Assembly (NCBI GenBank): GCA_900661335.1
Contig: CAACVY010000023.1
Span: forward strand, 1-39,297
DNA: 39,297 nt
Direction: 5' to 3'
Source: an uncultured bacterium
GTDB lineage: Bacteria; Verrucomicrobiota; Kiritimatiellia; PWTM01
This document shows positions 8,678 to 17,197 of the stretch, one piece after another; position 1 is the stretch's first letter; every line of letters begins with the position of its first letter. The notes beneath the pieces were generated by a model. The model did no database searches, was not told where the DNA came from, and saw only the letters and a list, made by a program, of their open reading frames with translations. Position numbers and translations under genes: made by a program.

Positions 8678-9628
8678 ATGAAGCCAGCCATCGGAATTGA
8701 TTTCGGGGGCACTGCCGTCAAGATCGGCTTGGTGAACGATCGAGGCAAGCTGTTGCGCGAAGATGGCTTCGCGACGGCCGACGCGCGTGGGGTGAAGGGT
8801 TGGGTGGACGCCGTTGCAGCGGCTCTGGAACGCATGGGGCTTGACCTCAACCGCCTCTCGCAGCAAGTCTCCGGCATGGGCGTGGGCGTACCCGGGTTCG
8901 TAGACTTTCGGCGAGGGTTCATTCACGATCTCACCAACGTGCCGGGGTGGACGGGCGTGTCCCTGGCTGCGCTCCTCCGACGCCACTTTGGTGTTCGCGC
9001 CGTGGTGGACAACGACTGCAACGCCATGGCGTTCGGCGAGGTGTGTTATGGGGCCGGCCGCAAGTTCCGCCACGCGGTCTTTCTCACCCTGGGCACCGGC
9101 GTCGGAGGTGGAATCGTGTTGGACAAAAAAGTCTGGCGCGGGGCCTACTCGATGGCCGGCGAAATCGGTCACGTGTCCATTGACATGTACGGAGTGCGGA
9201 CCAAGACTGGCCGCGGCGGGCTGGAGGAATACGTCGGCATCGAGCCGTTGGTCGCGCGGGCCCGGAAGTTACTCCGGAAGCGGACGTCCATCTTACCGGA
9301 CATGGTCCAGGGCGATCTCTCGAAGTTGACGCCTCGCCATCTCGCAGAAGCGGCGACCCAAGGTGACTCGGTGGCTCTGGAGGTGTTCGATTTCATGGCG
9401 GATTGTCTGGCCACCGTGCTGGCAGACGTCACCTATTTGCTCCAACCGGAAGCTTTCATCATCGGCGGCGGGGTGTCCGCGGCGGGGAAGGTGTTGTTCG
9501 ATCCTTTACGCAGGCACCTCCACGAACGCCTCAGTCCTTTCTTCGCAAAATTGATCCAGGTCTTGCCGGCGGCGTTGGGCAACCGCGGCGGCATGGTCGG
9601 CGCGGCCACGCTGGTCCTGCGAGGCTGA
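8678..9628 (+). CDS. ROK family sugar kinase (glucokinase-like)
   Basis: A 316-residue protein with the actin-like kinase fold of ROK kinases, which phosphorylate hexoses or N-acetylhexosamines with ATP. Visible motifs are the phosphate-1 loop 'IDFGGT' (7-12), 'VDNDCNAMAFGE' with the likely catalytic Asp112, the phosphate-2 loop 'GTGVGGG' (139-145) and 'GEIGH' (161-165). The usual zinc site CxCGxxGCxE is absent: the equivalent stretch reads 'VRTKTGRGGLEEY', keeping only the glycines and the acidic end. The gene has a strong GGAAGGA ribosome binding site and is followed almost immediately by the SDR gene, so they form an operon. The MFS permease opposite it could supply its substrate. Confidence 0.92.
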   Translation: MKPAIGIDFGGTAVKIGLVNDRGKLLREDGFATADARGVKGWVDAVAAALERMGLDLNRLSQQVSGMGVGVPGFVDFRRGFIHDLTNVPGWTGVSLAALLRRHFGVRAVVDNDCNAMAFGEVCYGAGRKFRHAVFLTLGTGVGGGIVLDKKVWRGAYSMAGEIGHVSIDMYGVRTKTGRGGLEEYVGIEPLVARARKLLRKRTSILPDMVQGDLSKLTPRHLAEAATQGDSVALEVFDFMADCLATVLADVTYLLQPEAFIIGGGVSAAGKVLFDPLRRHLHERLSPFFAKLIQVLPAALGNRGGMVGAATLVLRG

Positions 9629-9629
9629 G

Positions 9630-10523
9630 ATGCGCCGCCCCCCAGTTCGCGAGCGCACCGTGCTGGTGACCGGTTGTTCCTCCGGCATCGGATGGGCCAC
9701 GGCACACATCCTTCGCCATCGCGGTTGGACCGTTTGGCCAACGGCACGAAAGCCTGCGGATCTCGACCGTCTGCGCCAGGCAGGGTTCGATCCCATTCCG
9801 CTGGATCTAGCGGACGCAGCCTCGGTGGCCGCGGCGACGGACACGGTTCTTGAGCGCGCCCACCACGGCTTGGGAGGCGTGGTCAACAACGCGGGCGTCG
9901 GGGTGCCTGGATTCATCGAGTCGCTCAGCCGAGACGCCCTGCGGCACCAATTCGAGGTGAACGTGCTCGGTCTGGTCGACTTGACGAACCGGCTCATTCC
10001 GACTTTCCGTCGCCAAGGCTGGGGGCGTATCGTTAACGTCAGTTCCGTACTGGGTCGGTTGACCATTCCGAAGATGGGAGCGTACTGCGCCAGCAAGTTC
10101 GCGCTCGAAGCCATTTCGGACGTTTGGCGCGTGGAGCTGGCGAGCGCGGGGATCGGCGTCAGTATCATCGAGCCGGGCCCAATCGCAACCGAGTTCGGCC
10201 AGAACGCCTTAGCACAAGCCGAACGGTGGCTGCTCCAAGAAGATTCCCCCTACCGAGATCTTGCGCGTGCGGAAATTGAGCGGCAGCGGTCGTATCGTTC
10301 GCGTCACCGAACCTGGTTCGAGCGTCCGCCAGAAGATGTTGCCCGCGTCATCGCGCACGCATTGGAGTCCGCACGTCCTCACCGACGGTACCCGGTGACG
10401 GTGGTGGCTCACCTGGGAGCGTGGGCGGCGCGCTGGTGGCCGGCGGCGATTCTCGACTGGTTGAACATCCGCAGCCTCACTCCGCCGGCGAACCCTGCTC
10501 CAGCGGGCCCGAGTCCGAAATAA
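9630..10523 (+). CDS. Short-chain dehydrogenase/reductase (SDR)
   Basis: A 297-residue classical SDR. The NAD(P)-binding motif is 'TGCSSGIG' (14-21), the structural motif is 'NNAG' (86-89), and the catalytic residues are Ser139 and Tyr152-x-x-x-Lys156. An Arg at position 40 after the second beta strand ('PTARKP') favours NADP(H). The sequence 'EPGPIATEF' after the sixth strand is typical of the family. The substrate cannot be told. The start lies one base after the ROK stop, so expression is coupled. Its last 47 bases overlap the 3' end of the convergent acyltransferase gene. Confidence 0.92.
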   Translation: MRRPPVRERTVLVTGCSSGIGWATAHILRHRGWTVWPTARKPADLDRLRQAGFDPIPLDLADAASVAAATDTVLERAHHGLGGVVNNAGVGVPGFIESLSRDALRHQFEVNVLGLVDLTNRLIPTFRRQGWGRIVNVSSVLGRLTIPKMGAYCASKFALEAISDVWRVELASAGIGVSIIEPGPIATEFGQNALAQAERWLLQEDSPYRDLARAEIERQRSYRSRHRTWFERPPEDVARVIAHALESARPHRRYPVTVVAHLGAWAARWWPAAILDWLNIRSLTPPANPAPAGPSPK

Positions 10524-11484
10524 CCGAGCTCTGTGTACGGGCCGGGTCGCCTTGGGCCGTCTGTACGGGGTCGAGAACCCATCGGCGGTTAAACCAAAAG
10601 TACTGATCCAGGTGCGCACGGATGTCGGGCTCGATGGCGTCGACCACGCGCTGGAGTAGCCGTTGGACCCGCTCCGCGCTCGACCCCTCTACGGCATTCG
10701 GATCCAACGGCGGGTAGAGGTGCACGCGGTGAGTTGTCCACGACGTGCGATAGACTGTGCACGGCACGACAGGCACATTCGCCAAGATCGCGAGTGAAGG
10801 CACCCCGCGACCCAACCAAGCTGGATGGCCCAAAAAGCGCACCGGAACGCCCTGGGGTGAGCGGATATCCACGGGAATCGCGAGCACATCTCCGGCTTGG
10901 AGTCCTCGGACCACGGCGCGAACGTTGAGGTCGGTCCGAGAAATCATGCGCGTTCCAGTACGCTCGCGCCAGCGTTGCACCCACCGGTTGAACCACGGGT
11001 TTTTTTGCGGAGCCCCTAGCACCACCAAGGGCACGCTGAACCATGGGCCGATCAACCCGGCCAGTTCCCAGCTTCCTAAGTGGGGCAACGCGAGGAGGAC
11101 TCCACGGCCTCCGACCCGCGCCGATTCCAGATGTTCGAAACCGACGAGCTCCACGTGGAGGTCGCACCACTGTTTGGAGAACCGAGGCGCGTGGAGGGCA
11201 TCCACCAACGAGGCGAGGAAATTCACGAGCGCGCGCCGTGCGATCCGCGCCACTTCGCGCGCAGAGCACGCCGGGCCCAGCACCTGTCGGACGCGCCGGC
11301 GTGTTTCCTTCCGTCGCCACCCCAGGGCATCCAACACCACGCCGGCCGCCGCCGCGATGCGCAGTGCGACGGAGTAAGGGACGTGGCCGAGCACCGCCAC
11401 CGCGGTACGCAGTCCGACGTACTCCAAGACGTGGCGCGGACGTACCACGGCACGGCGGCCCCGCAGCCGATCTTCGCCACCCAC
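10477..11484 (-). CDS. LpxL/HtrB-type lysophospholipid (lipid A) acyltransferase
   Basis: A 335-residue membrane-associated acyltransferase of the LpxL/LpxM family, which transfers acyl chains onto lipid A precursors at the inner face of the inner membrane. The catalytic HxxxxE pair is 'HLGSWE' (His135, Glu140), and 'DQYFWFNRRW' near the C terminus matches the family's 'YxWxxRR' element. The 5' end uses GTG at 11484, sharing one base with the ferredoxin TAG stop; a slightly later start is possible. It is last in the PFOR operon. The C-terminal 25 residues are extra. Related phosphatidylinositol mannoside acyltransferases share this fold, but the Gram-negative context favours lipid A. Confidence 0.88.
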   Translation of the reverse strand: MGGEDRLRGRRAVVRPRHVLEYVGLRTAVAVLGHVPYSVALRIAAAAGVVLDALGWRRKETRRRVRQVLGPACSAREVARIARRALVNFLASLVDALHAPRFSKQWCDLHVELVGFEHLESARVGGRGVLLALPHLGSWELAGLIGPWFSVPLVVLGAPQKNPWFNRWVQRWRERTGTRMISRTDLNVRAVVRGLQAGDVLAIPVDIRSPQGVPVRFLGHPAWLGRGVPSLAILANVPVVPCTVYRTSWTTHRVHLYPPLDPNAVEGSSAERVQRLLQRVVDAIEPDIRAHLDQYFWFNRRWVLDPVQTAQGDPARTQSSVISDSGPLEQGSPAE

Positions 11485-11672
11485 TACTCGATGATCTTGA
11501 TAGCTTCGACGGGGCAGTTACTGGCTGCGTCCCGAACGGCTTCCTCCAGCTCAGCCGGAACGACCTCGACCTTGGGCTTCGCGACGTTGCCATCCATCGC
11601 AAAGACATCCGGGACAGTGTCGCAGCACAGCTCGCACCCTGTGCACGTATCCGCGTCAATCGTGACCTTCAT
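11484..11672 (-). CDS. Small [4Fe-4S] ferredoxin
   Basis: A 62-residue ferredoxin of the single-cluster type. Cys10, Cys13 and Cys16 (CTGCELC) plus Cys53 in 'NCPVEAI' supply the four cluster ligands; Cys17 is an extra neighbouring cysteine. Acidic composition is typical for an electron carrier. It is placed between the DHOD-like gene and the acyltransferase gene in the operon headed by PFOR, so it is the natural electron acceptor of that enzyme and possibly a partner of the DHOD-like flavoprotein. Confidence 0.92.
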   Translation of the reverse strand: MKVTIDADTCTGCELCCDTVPDVFAMDGNVAKPKVEVVPAELEEAVRDAASNCPVEAIKIIE

Positions 11673-11705
11673 GGGCGTCTCCTTTAGTCATCGGTGTACT
11701 TCGAT

Positions 11706-12713
11706 TCAACCGAGGGCGTATTTCGCTTTGTACTCTTCCAAAATTCGGATGTAGTTGGCGCGCTCGAACGCCGCCGGGTTTGCGACGGCCCGCTGGCTCA
11801 TCGCGCCGCGCATCTGCCCCACCGAGTCGTAGTCCTTGGAGGTCATCCAAGCTTCCAGTTCCTGGATCATGGTGCGCAGATGGCCGATGCCATTTCGCAG
11901 CAGCGCCGAACACACCTGCACCACGTCGGCGCCGGCCAGGATCAGTTTGGCAGCGTCCAGGCCAGAATGCACACCTGTGGTGGCCGCCAACGAAAGGTTC
12001 ACCCGCCCGAACAGAATGGCAATCCAGCGCAGGGGCAGCCGCATTTCCCACGCCGTGCTCAGCTGCAGGTCCGATCGAACCTCCATCTCGTCCAAGTCGA
12101 AATCCGGCTGGTAGAACCGGTTAAACATGACCAGGCCACGCGCTCCGGCCTGCTCGACCTGGCGAGCCATGTGCGGAATAGAACTAAAAAACGGACCAAT
12201 TTTCACCGCGACCGGAATGCGCACAGTGGCCGTCACCGCGGAGATCACGTCCAGATAGAGCTGTTCCACTTCAACGCCGGACTTGGCGGGATCCGTCGCA
12301 ATGTAGTAGACGTTCAGCTCCAACGCGTGGGCTCCGGCCTCCTCGATTTGTTTAGCATAGGTGATCCACCCCTCGTGCGACACCCCATTGAGGCTGCCGA
12401 TCACGGGGATGGAAAGGCTTTGGCGCGCTTGGTGGATCAAGTCCAAGTACTGCGTCGGTCCCACTTGATACTCTCCGATATCGGGAAAGTACGAGCGGGC
12501 TTCCGCATAGCTCTCTGCCCCCGCACTCAGTAGGTGGTCCAGCGCCTCCATGTCATGGTGGATCTGTTCCTCAAAGATCGAGAACATCACCACTGCGCCC
12601 GCGCCGGCATCTTCGAGACGTCGCAGGTCGTCCAGTCGCTGCGACAGCGGTGAGGCGGACGGTACAAAAGGGTTCCGAAGTTTAATCCCCATGTAGGTTG
12701 TGGTCAGGTCCAT
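11706..12713 (-). CDS. Dihydroorotate dehydrogenase-like flavoprotein associated with PFOR
   Basis: The 335-residue protein has the DHOD TIM-barrel pattern: 'YMGIKLRNPFVPSASPL' at the N terminus, 'VIGSLNGV', 'ALELNVYY', 'VAVKIGPFF', 'ATTGVHSGLDAAKLILAGAD' and 'VVQVCSALL', the last two forming the FMN phosphate site. It belongs to a subgroup commonly encoded next to pyruvate:ferredoxin oxidoreductase rather than with pyrimidine genes, so pyrimidine synthesis is not assured. The start at 12713 is chosen for its GAAAGGA binding site and the immediate 'MDLTTTYMG' homology; the frame upstream lies within the PFOR gene. The gap to PFOR is 16 bases. Confidence 0.9.
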   Translation of the reverse strand: MDLTTTYMGIKLRNPFVPSASPLSQRLDDLRRLEDAGAGAVVMFSIFEEQIHHDMEALDHLLSAGAESYAEARSYFPDIGEYQVGPTQYLDLIHQARQSLSIPVIGSLNGVSHEGWITYAKQIEEAGAHALELNVYYIATDPAKSGVEVEQLYLDVISAVTATVRIPVAVKIGPFFSSIPHMARQVEQAGARGLVMFNRFYQPDFDLDEMEVRSDLQLSTAWEMRLPLRWIAILFGRVNLSLAATTGVHSGLDAAKLILAGADVVQVCSALLRNGIGHLRTMIQELEAWMTSKDYDSVGQMRGAMSQRAVANPAAFERANYIRILEEYKAKYALG

Positions 12714-12729
12714 CGTCGTCAGTCCTTTC

Positions 12730-15700
12730 TCACTGTCCCGCAGGGTGGGCCACTGTGGCCATGTCTTCTTGCATCCACCGTTGGTAAAGTTTCCAGCGCT
12801 GTTCAACGTCGGCTTGCGCCAGCTGGATCAACCGCTCGGCATCCTTCGGCCGGCTCAAGGCGAGCATCTTGTAGCGCGTCTCGTTGTACGCGTAGTCCTT
12901 CACCGGGATCGAAGGCGGCTTTGAATCGATCGTCAGCGGATTGCGGCCTTGAGCGGCCAACGCAGGATTGTACCGGAACAAGACCCAATGACCGCACTGG
13001 ACCGCCAGCTTCTGCTGTTCGAGGCCCTTCTGCATGTTGATGCCGTGCGCGATGCAGTGGCAGTAGGCGATGATAAGGGACGGCCCCTCGTAGGCCTCGG
13101 CCTCCAAGAACGCCTGCAACGCTTGCCGAGGATTGGCCCCCAGCGCGATCCGGGCCACGTAGATGTTGCCATAACACATGGCCATCATTCCAAGATCCTT
13201 CTTGATCGCCGGTTTACCAGCGGCCGCAAACTTGGCCACCGCCCCACGCGGGGTAGCTTTGGAGGCTTGACCGCCGGTGTTGGAGTACACCTCGGTGTCG
13301 AGGACCAATGCGTTGACGTTGCGCCCAGAAGCCAGCACATGGTCCAGCCCGCCGTACCCGATGTCGTAGGCCCAGCCGTCCCCACCCACCACCCACACGC
13401 TGCGCCGCACGAGGTGGTCCGCCACCGCCTCCAAGTGTCGCGAATCTGGATCCATGCGTCCCGCCAAGCGCCGGCGCAATTCCGCGACCCGCGCCCGCTG
13501 GGCGACAATTTCCGCCTCGGTCCGCTGCGGCGCGTGGATCAACTCGTCCACAAGATCATCGCCGAGGTGCGGACGAAGCTTCTGCAGGAGTTGCACCGCC
13601 CACCCCGCGTGCTGGTCAATGGTCAGCCGGAAGCCATAGCCGAACTCGGCGTTGTCTTCGAAGAGCGAGTTGGACCACGTGGGCCCCCGCCCGTGGGCGT
13701 CTGTGCAGTAGGGTGTGGTGGGCAGGTTGCCTCCGTAGATCGAGGAGCAGCCGGTCGCGTTGGCGATCAGCAAGCGGTCGCCGAACAGCTGCGTGAGGAT
13801 CCGCACATAGGGCGTTTCGCCGCACCCGGTGCACGCGCCGGAAAACTCGAACAATGGCCGCGCAAACTGCAGGTCGCGTACCGAGGACAGATCCAGCTGC
13901 GAACGATCGACATCCGGCAACGAGAGGAAGAAGCTCCAGTGCCGCCGGCCCATCTCGTAGATCGGCTGCTTCTCTACCATGTTGATGGCCTTGTGCCCGA
14001 CCTTGGTCTTGCTCTTCTTCGGGCAAGCCTCGACGCACAGCGCGCAGCCCGTGCAATCCTCGATTGCGACGCCGAGAACGTAGCGCAATCCCGGCTTGGA
14101 TTTGTCCCGCCACTCGGCCGATGGGAACCCTTCCGGCGCCCCTGCAAGCTGTTCAGGCCCAACGAGCTTCGCACGAATGCACGAGTGCGGGCACACCAGG
14201 GAACACTGACCACACTGGATGCATTCCTCGGGATCCCACAGGGGGACAAAGAGGGAAATGTTCCGCTTTTCCCACTGGGTGGTCGCCGTCGGGAACGTAC
14301 CGTCCTCTGGAAACGCGCTGACCGGCAACTCGTCCCCACGCCCTTCCATGATCGTGGCGACGACCTTGTGCACAAACTCCGGCGCCTCGGGCGGCACCGT
14401 GGGCGGACGCTCGCGCGTGGTGGTTGGGGCCGCTGGCACCGGGATTTCCCGGAGGTTGTCCAACGTCATGTCCACCGCGCGGAAGTTCTTTTGGACAATC
14501 TCTTCGCCTTTACGCCCGTACGTCTTGCGGATCGCCGCCTTGATTTTTCCGATCGCCTCCTCGCGCGGCAGAACACCGGAAATCGCAAAGAAACAGGTCT
14601 GCATGATCGTGTTCACGCGGCTGCCCATCCCGGCTTCGAGCGCCACGCGGGACGCGTCGATCGCGTAGAACTTCAATCGCTTTTGAATGATCTGCTCTTG
14701 CACCGGCCGGGGCAGTTGGTTCCAGACCTCTTCGGGCTTCCACGGGCTACTGTTGAGCAAAAACACCCCCCCGGGCTTCGCGAACTTGAGCATGTCCACC
14801 TGGTCGAGGAATACGAACTGGTGACAGGCCACGAAGTTCGCCGAGTTTTCCTCGATCAAGTACGGGTACGGCAGCGGCTCGGGCCCGAAGCGCAAATGGG
14901 ACACCGTGCGCGAACCGGCCTTCTTGGAGTCGTACACGAAGTAGCCCTGGGCATACATATCGGTCTCTTCGCCGATGATCTTGATGGAGTTCTTGTTCGC
15001 GCCCACTGTGCCGTCCGCGCCCAGGCCAAAGAACATCCCACGGAATACGCTGTCGGGCTCGATCATGAACGACGGGTCCCACTCGAGGCTGGTGTGAGTT
15101 ACGTCGTCGTGGATGCCCACCGTGAAGTGGTTGCGAGGCGATGGACACGCCAGTTCATCGAAGACGGCTTTGACCATCGCCGGCGTAAACTCTTTACTCG
15201 ATAGCCCATATCGGCCGCCCACCACCTTCGGCATCGGGAACGGAAGCTTCCCCGCCACCAACTGCTCGCCCAGGGCGGTCAGGACATCCTCGTACAGCGG
15301 TTCACCCGCCGCGCCGGGCTCCTTGGTCCGATCGAGCACAGCGATCGCGCGGACGGTCCGCGGCAAGGCGGCGATGAAATGATCCACCGAGAACGGTCGA
15401 TACAGCCGCACGCGGACCACGCCCACCTTTTCGCCCCGCGCGACCAGCGCGTTCACCGTCGCGTGGGCGGTCTCGCCGCCCGACCCCATCAACACGATCA
15501 CCCGCTCGGCGTCCGGCGCGCCGAAATAGTCGAAGAGGTGATATGTGCGCCCCGTAAGCTCCGCGAACCGGTCCATCGCCTTCTGAACAATGGCCGGGCA
15601 GCGCTGGTAGTACGGATTGCACCGCTCACGAGCCTGGAAGAACACGTCCGGGTTCTGCGCCGTGCCCCGGAGAATCGGACGGTCGGGCGATAGGGCTCGG

Positions 15701-16326
15701 CGCCGGTGCGCCAGAACCCACTCATCGGAGATCATCGCCCGGATCACGTCGTCCGTGACCAGCTCGATCTTCTGAACCTCGTGCGAGGTTCGGAAGCCAT
15801 CGAAAAAATGCAGGAAGGGCACTCGACTCTCCAGCGTGGACGCCTGCGCAATGAGAGCGAGGTCCATGACCTCTTGCACTGAACCCGAGCACAGCAACGC
15901 GAAGCCCGTCTGCCGCACCGCCATGACGTCCGAGTGGTCCCCGAAGATCGAAAGGGCATGGGTGGCGACCGTACGCGCCGAGACGTGGAACACGGTGGAA
16001 TTCAATTCGCCGGCGATCTTGTACATGTTGGGGATCATTAGCAACAGGCCTTGCGACGCGGTGAACGTCGTCGTCAACGCACCGGTCTGTAGGGCTCCGT
16101 GCACCGCGCCGGACGCACCGCCTTCGCTCTGTAGCTCGACTACCGTGGGAACGCTCCCCCAGATGTTCGGCCGTCCTTCCGCAGCCCACTCGTCGGCCCA
16201 CTCCCCCATCGGAGAGGAGGGCGTGATCGGGTAAATCGCACACACTTCGTTCGTCTTGTATGCGATATGGGCGGCGGCCTCGTTGCCGTCCATAATCGCA
16301 ATTCGCTTAGTGTTCTTCGTATCCAT
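12730..16326 (-). CDS. nifJ: Pyruvate:ferredoxin (flavodoxin) oxidoreductase
   Basis: The single-chain 1198-residue enzyme oxidises pyruvate with CoA to acetyl-CoA and CO2, passing electrons to ferredoxin, or runs in reverse. Domains follow the homodimeric order: N-terminal pyrimidine-binding part ('AIMDGNEAAAHIAYKTNEV', 'YPITPSSPMGEWADEW'), CoA/linker region (about 260-420), gamma domain ('FFGLGADGTVGANKNSIKIIG'), two 4Fe-4S clusters ('CIQCGQCSLVCP' near 703 and 'CTGCALCVEACP' near 756), then the TPP domain with 'CTGCGET' near 828, 'ATGCSSIYGG' and 'GGDGWAYDIGYGGLDH' near 980. The motif 'TEVYSNTGGQASK' is the expected TPP/Mg region. All cluster ligands are present. It leads the operon with the DHOD-like protein, ferredoxin and acyltransferase. 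Confidence 0.97.
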   Translation of the reverse strand: MDTKNTKRIAIMDGNEAAAHIAYKTNEVCAIYPITPSSPMGEWADEWAAEGRPNIWGSVPTVVELQSEGGASGAVHGALQTGALTTTFTASQGLLLMIPNMYKIAGELNSTVFHVSARTVATHALSIFGDHSDVMAVRQTGFALLCSGSVQEVMDLALIAQASTLESRVPFLHFFDGFRTSHEVQKIELVTDDVIRAMISDEWVLAHRRRALSPDRPILRGTAQNPDVFFQARERCNPYYQRCPAIVQKAMDRFAELTGRTYHLFDYFGAPDAERVIVLMGSGGETAHATVNALVARGEKVGVVRVRLYRPFSVDHFIAALPRTVRAIAVLDRTKEPGAAGEPLYEDVLTALGEQLVAGKLPFPMPKVVGGRYGLSSKEFTPAMVKAVFDELACPSPRNHFTVGIHDDVTHTSLEWDPSFMIEPDSVFRGMFFGLGADGTVGANKNSIKIIGEETDMYAQGYFVYDSKKAGSRTVSHLRFGPEPLPYPYLIEENSANFVACHQFVFLDQVDMLKFAKPGGVFLLNSSPWKPEEVWNQLPRPVQEQIIQKRLKFYAIDASRVALEAGMGSRVNTIMQTCFFAISGVLPREEAIGKIKAAIRKTYGRKGEEIVQKNFRAVDMTLDNLREIPVPAAPTTTRERPPTVPPEAPEFVHKVVATIMEGRGDELPVSAFPEDGTFPTATTQWEKRNISLFVPLWDPEECIQCGQCSLVCPHSCIRAKLVGPEQLAGAPEGFPSAEWRDKSKPGLRYVLGVAIEDCTGCALCVEACPKKSKTKVGHKAINMVEKQPIYEMGRRHWSFFLSLPDVDRSQLDLSSVRDLQFARPLFEFSGACTGCGETPYVRILTQLFGDRLLIANATGCSSIYGGNLPTTPYCTDAHGRGPTWSNSLFEDNAEFGYGFRLTIDQHAGWAVQLLQKLRPHLGDDLVDELIHAPQRTEAEIVAQRARVAELRRRLAGRMDPDSRHLEAVADHLVRRSVWVVGGDGWAYDIGYGGLDHVLASGRNVNALVLDTEVYSNTGGQASKATPRGAVAKFAAAGKPAIKKDLGMMAMCYGNIYVARIALGANPRQALQAFLEAEAYEGPSLIIAYCHCIAHGINMQKGLEQQKLAVQCGHWVLFRYNPALAAQGRNPLTIDSKPPSIPVKDYAYNETRYKMLALSRPKDAERLIQLAQADVEQRWKLYQRWMQEDMATVAHPAGQ

Positions 16327-16343
16327 GGTATTCGGAGTCTCCG

Positions 16344-16360
16344 TGCGGATCGCATCCGCA
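16344..16360. promoter_or_regulatory. Perfect palindrome in the nifJ 5' untranslated region
   Basis: TGCGGAT and ATCCGCA form a perfect 7-base inverted repeat around a 3-base centre (CGC). It lies 18 bases ahead of the nifJ start codon and just downstream of a good promoter, where it could be an operator or an RNA hairpin. The regulator is unknown. Confidence 0.5.
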
Positions 16361-16368
16361 AACAGTCA

Positions 16369-16398
16369 CTTATACACTTCTTGGGCGTTCCACCGCAA
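16369..16398 (-). promoter_or_regulatory. Candidate promoter of the nifJ operon
   Basis: Read on the minus strand, TTGCGG (16398-16393) and TATAAG (16374-16369) are separated by 18 bases, a good match to a housekeeping promoter. Transcription would start near 16362, about 36 bases before the nifJ ATG, putting the palindrome at 16344-16360 at the very start of the transcript. Confidence 0.5.
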
Positions 16399-16427
16399 GC
16401 CGTGCGATCACGGTGGGCGGCCATGCA

Positions 16428-16823
16428 ATGCACGGTTGGGCCCAGTTTCCTAAGTTTCTTCTGTGCGGAATGGCGGCAGCCGCCGCAGATTTCGGCCTGT
16501 ACGGATGGCTGGTGCGTGCCGGCCTAAACCCTTTGCCCGCCCACCTGATCAGCCGCCCGACCGGTGGGCTAGTCGGTTTTCTCGGCCATCGCTGTTGGAC
16601 GTTCCGCGGTCGCGACTATGCGCACCCTTGGTGGGGCCAAGCCGGACGGTATGCGGTGGTATGGATCGTGGCGTACGTCGCTTCATCCGTCCTCCTATCC
16701 CTCCATCTCCTATGGCTGCCCCACCGCCCCACCCTCGCCAAGCTCCTCAGCGAAGGCACCGTGGGATTGGTCAACTTCGTCCTCCAACGCCAGTGGACCT
16801 TCGCGGCTCGGCACCTTCGCTAA
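16428..16823 (+). CDS. GtrA-like small membrane protein
   Basis: A 131-residue protein with four hydrophobic segments, matching the GtrA family in size and in 'FLLCGMAAAAADFGLYGWLV' at the N terminus, 'HLISRPTGGLVGFLGHRCWTFRG' in the middle and 'VGLVNFVLQRQWTF' at the C terminus (each quoted only as a family-like pattern). GtrA proteins are thought to help move polyprenyl-linked sugars across the inner membrane in O-antigen or wall glycan modification. The ATG at 16428 is preferred to a GTG at 16413. It is divergent from nifJ and has no glycosyltransferase partner here. Confidence 0.75.
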   Translation: MHGWAQFPKFLLCGMAAAAADFGLYGWLVRAGLNPLPAHLISRPTGGLVGFLGHRCWTFRGRDYAHPWWGQAGRYAVVWIVAYVASSVLLSLHLLWLPHRPTLAKLLSEGTVGLVNFVLQRQWTFAARHLR

Positions 16824-17058
16824 GCGGGGTCGCGTCGCGCACGCGAGCAGCCGAACGTTCGGCCGCGCCTGGCCGGTCATGGCGAGGCCCGGTTGGGTGC
16901 GGAGGCGATCAAGGGAAACGGCGACACTTTCCGACCGACGCGGGGTTGTGCGGCCAAGTTCCCATGACCATACTAGCCACGACCGTGGCACGACTAGGGG
17001 AGAGGCAGGTTCGCGCTTTCCTCCCTGCCGAGCCGACGGCCCTGCGAACTCGAAAGAC

Positions 17059-17086
17059 TTGCACGACGGGAAAAAACCTGTATCCT
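17059..17086 (+). promoter_or_regulatory. Candidate promoter for rpsB-tsf
   Basis: TTGCAC (17059-17064) and TATCCT (17081-17086) are 16 bases apart, giving a transcript start near 17093 and a leader of roughly 120 bases. The match is good for a housekeeping promoter in GC-rich DNA. Confidence 0.5.
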
Positions 17087-17099
17087 TTAGCCCAGCTTT

Positions 17100-17197
17100 G
17101 TGTCTGCGTCGAGGCCGTGGGGCCCAAGACACGAGCAGAAGCGAGTGCCTCTGGCATCCTTCCCGGAGGCCAAAGCGGATTGGCCCGGCAACGGGCC
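17100..17197 (+). ncRNA. Structured rpsB leader with three hairpins
   Basis: Three hairpins can be drawn by eye. The first pairs GTGTCT (17100-17105) with AGACAC (17127-17132), and GGCC 17113-17116 with GGCC 17121-17124 inside it. The second pairs 17147-17154 with 17163-17170 (8 pairs, one G-U). The third pairs GGCCCG (17182-17187) with CGGGCC (17192-17197) around a GCAA tetraloop, a GNRA loop. The last stem ends a few bases before the GGAGGA binding site at 17204. Autogenous control by S2 is known in other bacteria; applying it here is inference. Confidence 0.5.

Noticed and set aside
12949-15204. Long plus-strand open frame opposite nifJ
   Set aside because: It lies antisense to the PFOR gene and is rich in His, Arg and Gln as expected of a shadow frame in GC-rich DNA. 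No family resemblance.
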